From contig NZ_AP023086.1 in NCBI RefSeq assembly GCF_021655555.1, forward strand, positions 5,114,685 to 5,178,684: 64,000 nucleotides of DNA, written 5' to 3'. Below the pieces are notes generated by a model. That model saw nothing but the letters and a program-made list of their open reading frames with translations, was not told the DNA's origin and made no database searches. Each line of letters opens with the position of its first letter. Positions within the stretch are counted from its first letter, which is position 1. Source of the stretch: Marinagarivorans cellulosilyticus. Its GTDB lineage: Bacteria; Pseudomonadota; Gammaproteobacteria; Pseudomonadales; Cellvibrionaceae. Below are positions 37,084-45,624 of the stretch, piece by piece. A program made the translations under genes and the position numbers.

Positions 37084-38439
37084 GGCTCTTCTCCGCTTTA
37101 GTGAGGTGATCTAGTGGCTTCCATAGAACATGGATTGCTCGTCAGGCATCGATGATTGCCTTATTTTTAGCTTGAAGTACTCGGTATCCTTGATGCCTCT
37201 TGCTCGCTTGCGAATCATGCCAATGCTGACATTGCCGGCTTCAATTCTGGCGCTAGTCAGCCCGTGTTTTCCGTAGTTACAAATGCCTACGCTATGCTTC
37301 CTTAGTGACTTTGCAAATTTCTTGAGATAGAGCATATTCGTCTGTTCCGCGATGTCGCACCACTGCTCCAATGCATTCATCATGGCGTCATAATTCCCTG
37401 CATTCCACAAAGCTTGGAGCTGCTCTTTGAGTATATAAAGTGTATTGATATTGGAATTATTTTCGAGCAATGTCTGGAGTTTATTGGCTTGTTTATCATT
37501 TAACTTGTCGGCATTTTTTAACAACAGGTAGTGGGTACCTTTAAGCTGCTCTTTGCCTGCGCGATCCGCCTTTCTGAACTCGATCCTACGCTGATTGCTC
37601 ATGGCTTTACTGTAGTTTTGCATCACATGAAACCGATCGAAAACAATGTCAGCATTAGGCAAGCATTCGCGTACCGATTTTTGATAGGCTGGCCCCATAT
37701 CCATGGCTACCGCCTCTATGTTTTCAGCGGTTTGTGCTGGTAAGCGCTTTAGAAACGCTGTCAACACCTCGGCTTTACGGCCTGTCTCAACGCCAATTAA
37801 ATGACCGGATTCCATGTCATAAATCACCGTCATATAATCATGGCCTTTGGCTCTAGCGACTTCATCGACCCCAAGATATTTTAAGTCAATTAATTTTTCA
37901 GGATTAAGTGCAGGCAACGTTTTCTCTAGGTGAAATTTATCCATATTTTTCACCGTTTCCCATCGTAGCTTTAGGTGCCGACTGACCGTGCTGATACTCA
38001 TATGGCGACACAATCCGCTCACCAACTGGCAAAATCTTTGAGTATAGCGATTGCCTGTATCGACAAATTCGCAAGCCTCCATTAGACGCCTACCGCAAGT
38101 CGTCACAACTTGAGCGAGCTCAACTTCCAAATAGCATTCGAAGCCACACAAAGGGACATCACGGATCGTTCTGCGCAAGTATCGGTTGATGTTGGCCGCC
38201 TCATTACTTGACGGGGCAATCGCTCTATAACGACGGTCTCGCTTGCAGTGTATAGTCAATCTTTGCAGGGCCAAGTCATGCTGAACTTGTTTGACACGCT
38301 GACCAGGAAGGCTCAAAATTTTGCTGGAGATGTTAAGGCTCATATATTCGTTTAAGTGTAGTGGCGTGAGAACCTTACATTTCAACGGATATGGCGGGTC
38401 TTAGCATCTCTTTTTACCTCACTAAAGCGGAGAAGACCC
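37084..38439 (-). mobile_element. Complete ISL3-family insertion sequence, 1356 bp
   Basis: The 24-bp ends (37084-37107, GGCTCTTCTCCGCTTTAGTG...; 38416-38439 the complement of GGGTCTTCTCCGCTTTAGTG...) match at 23 of 24 positions. The element is flanked by a perfect 8-bp direct repeat TATTTTTA (37076-37083 and 38440-38447), the length known for ISL3. It is inserted between the GH9 gene and the glycerol kinase-like gene. Confidence 0.95.
37111..38385 (-). CDS. ISL3-family transposase
   Basis: Protein of 424 residues; starting at the second ATG (38343) would give 410. It catalyses movement of the surrounding element. The DDE domain shows YLGVDEVARAKGHDYMTVI (first Asp), VAMDMGPAYQKSV (second), VFDRFHVMQNYSKAM and a C-terminal SARIEAGNVSIGMIRKRARG with the glutamate. 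The HTH comes before it (MSISTVSRHLKLRWETVKN). Intact and full length, so the element may be active. Confidence 0.93.
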   Translation of the reverse strand: MKCKVLTPLHLNEYMSLNISSKILSLPGQRVKQVQHDLALQRLTIHCKRDRRYRAIAPSSNEAANINRYLRRTIRDVPLCGFECYLEVELAQVVTTCGRRLMEACEFVDTGNRYTQRFCQLVSGLCRHMSISTVSRHLKLRWETVKNMDKFHLEKTLPALNPEKLIDLKYLGVDEVARAKGHDYMTVIYDMESGHLIGVETGRKAEVLTAFLKRLPAQTAENIEAVAMDMGPAYQKSVRECLPNADIVFDRFHVMQNYSKAMSNQRRIEFRKADRAGKEQLKGTHYLLLKNADKLNDKQANKLQTLLENNSNINTLYILKEQLQALWNAGNYDAMMNALEQWCDIAEQTNMLYLKKFAKSLRKHSVGICNYGKHGLTSARIEAGNVSIGMIRKRARGIKDTEYFKLKIRQSSMPDEQSMFYGSH

Positions 38440-38567
38440 TATTTTTATGTGTACAGTGGTAACCAATGGTCTAGGTTAGCTAGCGTACTGTTTCATACTA
38501 TAAATGGCATTAAAGACTACCCTTATGGCATTTAAATACTCAACCGATTTATTTCAGCGCATTCTTC

Positions 38568-40115
38568 GTGGCTAAAAAATACGTTTTTATTGCCCTTGAT
38601 GTTGGCACCCATGCTGTGCGCGCTTGTGTATTTTCTTTGGGTGGCGATTCCGCTTTATGGCAAGTGAGTGAAGTTTTTAGTTGTGATATAAGTCTCGATT
38701 CACCACAGTCTCGGCACATTGAACAAAGCCCTACCGAACTTTGGCAAGCGTTAACAAGCGTATATAGCCAAGCGTTAAATTTAGCAACGAGTAAACAGCT
38801 TTATACCAAGGATATTCATGTGGGTATGGCTGTTCAGCGCTCATCGGTATTAGTGTGGGAACGTATTAGCGGCCAAGCGTTAAGCCCTATATTAAGCTGG
38901 CAAGATACCCGTGGTTACAAGGCTATCGAACAATTAAATGCTACCGAGCGTAAAAATATTACGCTCTTAACAGGCCTTAGGCCTTCACCGCATTACGGCG
39001 CCACTAAACTCGCGTTGTTGCAAAAAGAATATGGCCTCCCAGCACAAACGCGCCCTATAACCTTTGGCCCGTTGGCGGCATGGCTTATAAAACAGTTAAC
39101 GGATAATAATACGTGCGACCCCGTTAATGCGGCGCGCACTTTATTATTTAACCGCAAGCAAGCCCGCTGGGATAAATCATTGTGCCGCATGTTTAATGTA
39201 ATGCATGCACAGCTGCCCAACTTAAAAAAGAGCGCAGATTATTATGGCCACATAAAATGGCCAAATAGCGAACACTTTAATAAACATTATAGTGGTAACG
39301 CACACTTACAAGCTGTACTCGGTGATCAAAATGCTGCTTATGTAGCGATGCGCCATAGTCAGCTACCAGCCGCTGTAACCTTCAAAAAGCCGTTAGTTAT
39401 GAACATTGGCTCCGGGGCTTTTATTTTGGGGCAATGCAATAAAGACAATAACAGCGATACCTTAGGGCTATTAACCAGCCTAGCCTTTAGTGATAACAAT
39501 AACGAACAGTGGCTAATGGAGGGCACTGTGAATAGTGCTGGCACGGCTTTAAGCCATTGGCGAGAGAGCTTAGCCGAACCTTTAAGTGAGCATTCGCTAT
39601 TTGCCCAATTACCACAATGGCTATTGAACGATAGCCATTGTGAAAACAACGAGGCTTACTTTTATTTAAATACGGCGGCAGGTATTGGCTCACCTTTTTG
39701 GTTAACTCGTTTTTCATCGTCGGCGCAGGTATTTGTGAATGACGCAGGTGAGCGCTGCACCCCAAGTATTCCACAACAAGCTGCTGCTATTATTAATAGC
39801 ATTGCATTTTTATTAGTGGCCAATATTTTGCAGTTCCGGCAAGCCCCGGAAGCAAGTCGTTACGACGGCATCCTTGCAACCGGTGGTTTATCAAGGGTTA
39901 CAGGGTTAATAGAGCGGGTATCTGATTTATGTGGCCTTCCTATTTTTGTCACAAAATGCCACGAAGCTACACTACACGGCACAGCTATGCTCGGTAGCAA
40001 TTTTATGTATAAACCACGTATTCAGGGTCACATTGTGGCGGCTAAAAAATCATCACCGGTGTTACTCCAGCGCTACGAGCGTTATATTCAACTGATTAAA
40101 ATGCAAGCGTTGTAG
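38568..40115 (+). CDS. FGGY family kinase, divergent glycerol kinase
   Basis: Protein of 515 residues from GTG 38568. Motifs follow glycerol kinase: ALDVGTHAVRACVF (phosphate-binding loop), VQRSSVLVWERISGQ and SWQDTRG (substrate region; the usual RET is RSS), DPVNAARTLLFN, GDQNAAYVA and EGTVNSAGTALSHW. It should phosphorylate glycerol or a related polyol with ATP in the cytosol. The next genes encode a GDPD phosphodiesterase and a GlpD-like dehydrogenase (8- and 5-base gaps), so glycerol is the likely substrate. An ATG at 38525 opens a 16-codon frame that overlaps the start; there is no clear ribosome-binding site. Confidence 0.8.
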   Translation: MAKKYVFIALDVGTHAVRACVFSLGGDSALWQVSEVFSCDISLDSPQSRHIEQSPTELWQALTSVYSQALNLATSKQLYTKDIHVGMAVQRSSVLVWERISGQALSPILSWQDTRGYKAIEQLNATERKNITLLTGLRPSPHYGATKLALLQKEYGLPAQTRPITFGPLAAWLIKQLTDNNTCDPVNAARTLLFNRKQARWDKSLCRMFNVMHAQLPNLKKSADYYGHIKWPNSEHFNKHYSGNAHLQAVLGDQNAAYVAMRHSQLPAAVTFKKPLVMNIGSGAFILGQCNKDNNSDTLGLLTSLAFSDNNNEQWLMEGTVNSAGTALSHWRESLAEPLSEHSLFAQLPQWLLNDSHCENNEAYFYLNTAAGIGSPFWLTRFSSSAQVFVNDAGERCTPSIPQQAAAIINSIAFLLVANILQFRQAPEASRYDGILATGGLSRVTGLIERVSDLCGLPIFVTKCHEATLHGTAMLGSNFMYKPRIQGHIVAAKKSSPVLLQRYERYIQLIKMQAL

Positions 40116-40123
40116 GAATCATT

Positions 40124-40858
40124 ATGTTGTACCTAGCGGGCCATCGTGGCCTACCTGCACACTACCCCGAAAACACGGTAGAAGGTGTAACAGCTGCGCT
40201 AAGTGCTGGGGCCGCTGGTGTCGAAATAGATATTCAATTTTCGAAAGATGGCGAACCTGTACTTTTACACGACATGGCCCTTAAGCGTGTTGCTGGTTTA
40301 AGTGGTGATGTGAGCGCTTTTGAATTAACGCTACTCACGAAAATGAGTGCGCACGAACCCGAACGTTTTGGCGATGCGTTTTTACCAACACCAATTGCAC
40401 CGTTAAGTGATCTTGTTTCAGTAATGCGAAGCTTTCCAAAGGCCCTACTGTTTGTAGAGATTAAAGAAGAATCGTTTGATCACATAAGCCGTGAGGCGAT
40501 TGTTGAGAAAGTGGCGCAGTGCTTAGCGGCTATTGCAGATCAAGTTGTGATTATTTCCTACGACATAAGCATATTGCGCCATGTACGCGATACCGTTGAT
40601 TGGCCTGTGGGGTGGGTGTTGCGAAAATACAATAGCGACAGCCACCAATTAGCTGCTGAATTTCAACCTCAGTACCTAATTTGCAATTACACCAAGCTGC
40701 CAGAAGCCCCTATCCCTTTGTGGTCTGGCTTGTGGCAGTGGTTTGTATACGACATTACCGAAGGCGCCATAGCACACGCCTTGAGCGAGCGTGGTGTAAG
40801 CTGGGTGGAGTCTTGGGATGTGGAATCTTTAGTGGCTATGTTACAGGAGCCCGCTTAA
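40124..40858 (+). CDS. Glycerophosphodiester phosphodiesterase
   Basis: Protein of 244 residues without a signal peptide, so cytosolic (UgpQ-like). GHRGLPAHYPENT holds the catalytic His and Glu, VEIDI the metal-binding Glu/Asp, and VLLHDMAL the second His. It hydrolyses glycerophosphodiesters to sn-glycerol 3-phosphate and an alcohol. It lies between the kinase and the G3P dehydrogenase, which places it in lipid-head-group or glycerol use: both the kinase and this enzyme make G3P, and the next gene oxidises it. Confidence 0.92.
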   Translation: MLYLAGHRGLPAHYPENTVEGVTAALSAGAAGVEIDIQFSKDGEPVLLHDMALKRVAGLSGDVSAFELTLLTKMSAHEPERFGDAFLPTPIAPLSDLVSVMRSFPKALLFVEIKEESFDHISREAIVEKVAQCLAAIADQVVIISYDISILRHVRDTVDWPVGWVLRKYNSDSHQLAAEFQPQYLICNYTKLPEAPIPLWSGLWQWFVYDITEGAIAHALSERGVSWVESWDVESLVAMLQEPA

Positions 40859-40863
40859 GCCCC

Positions 40864-42042
40864 ATGCCAACACCGCGAATGCAAGATGCGACAACCATGT
40901 TTGATGCCGTTGTTATTGGCGCTGGCATTCAAGGTGCGGGGGTTGCGCAAGCTTTAGCTGCCGAGGGTTTTAACGTTGCGCTAGTGGAGCAAGCCGGGCA
41001 CGCAGCTGCGCAAACCTCTAGCAAAAGCTCAAAGCTGATTCATGGTGGGTTGCGTTATTTAGAAACGGCAGAGCTAAGTTTAGTCCGCGAGTGTTTACAC
41101 GAACGCCAAACTTTAACGCGCATAGCCCCTTCGCTTGTTAGCTTAAAACCCTTTTATATTCCCGTGTATCGCGGCCAGAAGCGATCTGCTTTTTGGGTTC
41201 ACGCAGGTTTATTGCTATACCGTTTTTTGGGCGGGGGCGCTTGTCGCAAACACACACTGGCTAAGGCTGCACAGCTGGGCCTAAACACGCGAAACCTTCA
41301 GGCCTTATTTGAATACCAAGATGCGCAAACAGACGATGTAAAATTAACCTGCGCGGTGGTTAAATCGGCCGAAAAGTTAGGCGCTACAATCGCCTTTAAT
41401 TTTGATGTAGTCGCGTGCCAGCGTTTGGCTGCAGGCTATTGTGTAAAGGCCGCCGATGGAAGAAGGCTGCAAGCCGGAGCCATTATTAATGCTGCTGGCG
41501 CTGCAATTAATCGTGTTGCGCAATTTGATAGCAGCTGGCCCACAGTAGCAATAGATCTTGTACAAGGTTCCCACCTTATTTTGGACTACCCCGCACCGGC
41601 AGGTTGTATTTATACCGAATCGCCAGATGATGGCCGCGCAGTATTTTTATTACCTTGGTATGGCAAGTTGATGGTGGGCACCACCGAGTTAAGCCGCGGC
41701 AGTAATCCCGATTTAAATGCCGTAACCGAACAGGAGCGTGCGTATCTATTACGGGTGGTTGCGCATGCATTGTGCGATGTAAACCTTGAAGAACTCACCG
41801 TATTAGACGCTTTTTCTGGGCTGCGGGTATTACCAAAAGAAAGCCAGTCAGCAGCAATGAATAAAAAAGCCCGCGATACTCGCTTGGTACATCAACTAAG
41901 CACGCAGCATCAATATTTAGCCATTTACGGCGGTAAGCTTACGGCGTACCGTGCTACAGCCCAAAAAGTGGTTGCGAAGCTAAAACCTTTCTTGCCTCCT
42001 TGCCATCCTAAGCACTCTACTGCACAGCTGCCGTTAACGTAA
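40864..42042 (+). CDS. FAD-dependent glycerol-3-phosphate dehydrogenase-like protein
   Basis: Protein of 392 residues from ATG 40864; the longer frame from 40681 would overlap the GDPD gene and is not used. The FAD Rossmann motif is VVIGAGIQGAGVAQAL followed by Glu at the end of the second strand (ALVEQ). Then SSKSSKLIHGGLRYLE, the hallmark of GlpD, and PWYGKLMVGTTELS, FSGLRVLP. It oxidises G3P to dihydroxyacetone phosphate and passes electrons to quinone. It is shorter than E. coli GlpD (about 500), lacking the C-terminal domain. Third gene of the glycerol operon. Confidence 0.87.
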   Translation: MPTPRMQDATTMFDAVVIGAGIQGAGVAQALAAEGFNVALVEQAGHAAAQTSSKSSKLIHGGLRYLETAELSLVRECLHERQTLTRIAPSLVSLKPFYIPVYRGQKRSAFWVHAGLLLYRFLGGGACRKHTLAKAAQLGLNTRNLQALFEYQDAQTDDVKLTCAVVKSAEKLGATIAFNFDVVACQRLAAGYCVKAADGRRLQAGAIINAAGAAINRVAQFDSSWPTVAIDLVQGSHLILDYPAPAGCIYTESPDDGRAVFLLPWYGKLMVGTTELSRGSNPDLNAVTEQERAYLLRVVAHALCDVNLEELTVLDAFSGLRVLPKESQSAAMNKKARDTRLVHQLSTQHQYLAIYGGKLTAYRATAQKVVAKLKPFLPPCHPKHSTAQLPLT

Positions 42043-42124
42043 AAGCTAAGCCTGTTGCGGTATAATCGGCGTTTTTAGATTTTGCGGGCAGCGATTAAGC
42101 GGCCCCTTACGGAGGGATACCGGT

Positions 42125-43249
42125 ATGAGCTACCAATACCAACAACGCGAAGTGCCAAAACAACCCGAAAAAGAATTCATTCTAGGTAAAGGGCGCATCA
42201 GCGGTTATTGCTCTGCTTTTTTAGGTGGTCTTAGCCTGTTAGCGGTATTGGCTTATTTATTCCCTGCCTACCTCACTACCGCCGAACTGCGCAGCGTTTA
42301 CGACCCACAGGTTTTGCAGCAGGTCCTTAAATATGGCATGTGGTTCTCGTTATTTTTTGGTGTGCTAACGTTTGTGCTGAACAGCCATAAATGGCTAGGC
42401 TTTTTTGGCCTTAGTGCCACACTTGTCGCCTTTGCTCTGGGTGGCTATAGCATCCCGTTAAATGACGTGCCAGCTCAGCCTTTGTCGTTGGGGGTTGATT
42501 GGTTGATACTGGCATTTTTAGGGTCGACGATTATATTTACTTCGCTGGAAAAACTTTTTCCAAAGTATCGCGATCAAGTCATTTTGCGTGATGAATGGAA
42601 TTTAGATTTTATCTATTTTTGTATTAACCATTTATTAATATCGGTATTGCTATTAGTTGGGAATTATATTGTTAGCCAATTGCATTGGGCCATGAATAGT
42701 GATTTACAGGCAACATTACAAGCCCTACCTTTAGCAGTACAGGTATTATTGGTGTTGATAGTCGCCGATTTTATTTTGTATTGGGAGCATCGTACATTTC
42801 ATGAAGTTAAGCACTTGTGGCCATTTCATGCTGTGCATCATTCAGTAGAAACCATGGACTGGTTGGCCGGCTCGCGCTCACATATTGTGGCAACAATTAT
42901 CGAGCGAAGTTTAGTTATGGTGGCGCTGTATTTATTGGGTGTAGATAAAGCAGCCTTAGATATTTACGTTACCATTGCAGCGTTACAAGCTATTATTATT
43001 CACAGTAATTTAAATATTCCATGGGGGCCACTAAAGTTTATTGTTGTAACTCCGCAATACCACCATTGGCACCATAGCTCTGAAGCGCCTGCAATCGATA
43101 CCAATTATGCGGCGCATACGGTATTGTTTGATCGCCTATTTGGTACCTACCATATGCCCATAGCTCATTGGCCGGCTCATTATGGAACGACCAGGCGTTT
43201 GCCGCGAACGCTAATCGGGCAATTTTTATACCCCTTTAAAAAGTCTTAA
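42125..43249 (+). CDS. Fatty acid hydroxylase/sterol desaturase superfamily membrane protein
   Basis: Protein of 374 residues with a strong GGAGG site. Several transmembrane helices (about 33-52, 75-95, 100-118, 133-150, 165-190, 205-222). The di-iron histidine motifs are HRTFHE, HAVHHS and HHWHH, in the usual order. These enzymes hydroxylate or desaturate lipids using O2 and a non-haem di-iron centre in the inner membrane; the substrate here is unknown. It follows the glycerol operon by 82 bases on the same strand and may belong to lipid remodelling. Confidence 0.88.
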   Translation: MSYQYQQREVPKQPEKEFILGKGRISGYCSAFLGGLSLLAVLAYLFPAYLTTAELRSVYDPQVLQQVLKYGMWFSLFFGVLTFVLNSHKWLGFFGLSATLVAFALGGYSIPLNDVPAQPLSLGVDWLILAFLGSTIIFTSLEKLFPKYRDQVILRDEWNLDFIYFCINHLLISVLLLVGNYIVSQLHWAMNSDLQATLQALPLAVQVLLVLIVADFILYWEHRTFHEVKHLWPFHAVHHSVETMDWLAGSRSHIVATIIERSLVMVALYLLGVDKAALDIYVTIAALQAIIIHSNLNIPWGPLKFIVVTPQYHHWHHSSEAPAIDTNYAAHTVLFDRLFGTYHMPIAHWPAHYGTTRRLPRTLIGQFLYPFKKS

Positions 43250-43275
43250 TGTAAATTATTGTAAGGTGTATAACA

Positions 43276-44484
43276 ATGCTCCAGTCGCATCATTTTATTC
43301 CGCTAAATAGCCAAGATTTAGTAAACGCCTGCTTACAGCGTGAAAATGCCGATAAACCTAGTGTTGCACTGGTAGCGCAACGCTTGCGCGCTGTATTACA
43401 CCAAGAAGCTTATCGTACTCAAACCGAATTGATAGAAGCCTACACACCTATCGATCCAGATTTAGATACGGTAAATATTGCGCATCACAATACAGCCAGT
43501 TTCGACGGCGGGCATTTTAAAATGTTATTCGAGAAGGTGCTTAAGCAAGCCAACTTTATACGATTAAGCCGGCACGATTTACAAGCTGCACTTAAAGAAT
43601 CGTCGTTGTTTAATATACGGTTGGATATTAATTTTGATGATTTTGACGATGTGTTACTGTATTGCCGGGGTGTTAACCAAAAAACAGAAACGCTAACCCA
43701 ATGGTTTGGCTTGCGAAAAAAGGTGATAAGCTTTACAAACTATGATCGTGTCGTATTGTATTTACGTTTTAAAACGGTGAATTCTTTAGGTGATAATACC
43801 CAATTATTGGGGCGTTCCGGCAGAACAATGCTTAAGCTATTTCGCAATGTGCCTAAAGCAGACTTGGAAATGTTATTTCCTAATACGCGTATTGGCATGC
43901 GCACAATAGATAAGCTACTAATCGGCGTGCCTGCCTTAGTGAGTGGCGTGGTTGTACTTACGACTAAACTTGGGGCTACTTTAGTGCTACTGGGTGGCCT
44001 TTTAGGTTTTTGGCTGGGCCTGCACCATAAACCGGTAGAATTAAATGTTGCAACGCTATTGGCACTAGGCGCAGGCCTAGGCACTTTGGCAGGTTACTGC
44101 TGGAAGCAATTTTCTACCTTTAAAAATAGAAAGCTGCGTTTTGCCCAAGCGCTTACACAAAATTTGTATTTTAAATCACTAGATAACAACGCTGGTGTTT
44201 TTTATCGCCTAATGGCCGATGCCGAAGATGAGGAATTTAAAGAAGCATTCTTAGCTTGGTACTTTTTGCAACAACGAGCGACTCCGATGGAACCTTCGGA
44301 ATTAGACTATGAAATAGAGCAATGGTTTATAACGTTAAATGCAAATGTCAAAACAGATTTTGAGATAGATGACGCCCTAAATAAATTAGAGCGTTTAGGC
44401 TTAGCCAAAAATCAAAATGGACTTTGGCTAGCTTTATCCGCCAAAGAAGCAAAAGCACACTTACTTAATCTTTATTGCGGCTAA
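43276..44484 (+). CDS. DUF3754 family protein
   Basis: Protein of 402 residues. The N-terminal half has blocks typical of DUF3754 (IPLNSQDLVN, FDDVLLYCRGV, GLRKKVISFTNYDRVVLYLRFK), and two hydrophobic hairpin segments lie at about 215-245 and 258-275. The C-terminal part is helical and polar. The family includes mitochondrial TMEM143-like proteins; function unknown. It follows the hydroxylase by 26 bases and so is probably co-transcribed. Its last 20 bases overlap the convergent thioredoxin gene. Confidence 0.75.
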   Translation: MLQSHHFIPLNSQDLVNACLQRENADKPSVALVAQRLRAVLHQEAYRTQTELIEAYTPIDPDLDTVNIAHHNTASFDGGHFKMLFEKVLKQANFIRLSRHDLQAALKESSLFNIRLDINFDDFDDVLLYCRGVNQKTETLTQWFGLRKKVISFTNYDRVVLYLRFKTVNSLGDNTQLLGRSGRTMLKLFRNVPKADLEMLFPNTRIGMRTIDKLLIGVPALVSGVVVLTTKLGATLVLLGGLLGFWLGLHHKPVELNVATLLALGAGLGTLAGYCWKQFSTFKNRKLRFAQALTQNLYFKSLDNNAGVFYRLMADAEDEEFKEAFLAWYFLQQRATPMEPSELDYEIEQWFITLNANVKTDFEIDDALNKLERLGLAKNQNGLWLALSAKEAKAHLLNLYCG

Positions 44485-45529
44485 AAAACGCTTTAACATC
44501 CTTGGCCGACGCAAAGGTTTTGGTCTGTACCACAGTTCCATCGGGTTTTAGCACGACTAAGCTGGGTAAACTCCGTATGCCAAAGCTTTTAAAGATGGCC
44601 TTGGTATTGTCTAGCACAGTGGGGATTTTTAATTGATGTTGTTCGAGGTATCCCGTCACGTCACTTTCATTCGCCCACACATCCAAAGAAACCGCCGCCC
44701 AGTGACCTAAATCATCGCGGCTGCTTGCTACTTTTCGCAGCGCTGTACAAGCTTCTGAAATTGCCGGCTTACTATCGGCTAAATACCATTCACACCATGG
44801 CGAGTTAAACCAAACATAGGTGTTCTTATTCCCTTTCGCTGGCAGGTTTATCGTTTGCCCCTGTACCGATGTAAGCAACAAAGATTTTTCCAAGTGCCCA
44901 TCTTTTACCACAATATCAATGGTTTTTTCTGGTGTAGGTTGTGATTGGGTAATTAGTTTAGGTGTGTAGCGATTATTAGCGACGCGATCCAACACCGATA
45001 AAAATTGTGCATCATCTTTGTGGCCCAGCCAAACAACGTGACCGTTCTGGTCGATCAACACATGTTGTGGCGTTACGGTTAACTCCAGTGCATCAGCTAA
45101 GGTGCCATCATCCCGCACCATGGGCATGGTCAGCTCTATGGTTTTTAAGTAAGCTTTTACATCGTCTATATCATCATTAATGCCCGTGTTTACGGCTATT
45201 ACGGCCATTTTATCGCCATACTCTTTTGAAATTTTTTCAAAGTGCGGCATTTGCGCGCGGCAGGTGCCGCACCAAGTTGCCCAAAATTTTAAGTAAATGG
45301 GGCGCTTACCTAAGTGTTGACTTAGCGCTAGAGCTTGGCCGTTAATTCCTTCCAATGTAATAGGTGCAAGGGGTTTGCCTATAATGCCGGTGCCTGCAAC
45401 ATGGGCTCGGCGCTCTGCCTCGGCAGCCCAATCGAACTCCTCTTCAGCATAGCCAGGAGAGCTAATAAGGGTTGCGGCAATTAATAATGCGCTAACGGTA
45501 TTGGCAAAATGTACGGCTAATTTAGTCAT
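44465..45529 (-). CDS. Periplasmic protein with two thioredoxin-like domains
   Basis: Protein of 354 residues from ATG 45529 (AAAGAG upstream); a TTG two codons earlier is less likely. Signal peptide about 1-28 (SSPGYA). The first domain is TlpA/ResA-like with FWATWCGTC (CxxC redox pair) and GHVVWLGHKDD. The second domain (about 190-350) has NSPWCEWY, where the second Cys of the pair is lost, yet SLPSLVVLKPDG keeps the cis-Pro loop. It probably reduces disulfides in the periplasm, for example during cytochrome c maturation, which would fit the many secreted c-haem proteins in the window (inference). It overlaps the convergent DUF3754 gene. Confidence 0.85.
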   Translation of the reverse strand: MTKLAVHFANTVSALLIAATLISSPGYAEEEFDWAAEAERRAHVAGTGIIGKPLAPITLEGINGQALALSQHLGKRPIYLKFWATWCGTCRAQMPHFEKISKEYGDKMAVIAVNTGINDDIDDVKAYLKTIELTMPMVRDDGTLADALELTVTPQHVLIDQNGHVVWLGHKDDAQFLSVLDRVANNRYTPKLITQSQPTPEKTIDIVVKDGHLEKSLLLTSVQGQTINLPAKGNKNTYVWFNSPWCEWYLADSKPAISEACTALRKVASSRDDLGHWAAVSLDVWANESDVTGYLEQHQLKIPTVLDNTKAIFKSFGIRSLPSLVVLKPDGTVVQTKTFASAKDVKAFFSRNKD

Positions 45530-45624
45530 AACCAACTCTTTAAGATTGAAAATAATGTGGCTAGCGATTCTAATGAGCCTTATGCCCCATTAACAGAGCC
45601 AAAAATTAACATTTTTACTAGACC

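Noticed and set aside
40681..40863. Longer N-terminus for the GlpD-like gene
   Set aside because: This part overlaps the GDPD gene in another frame, and the FAD motif starts a normal distance after ATG 40864.
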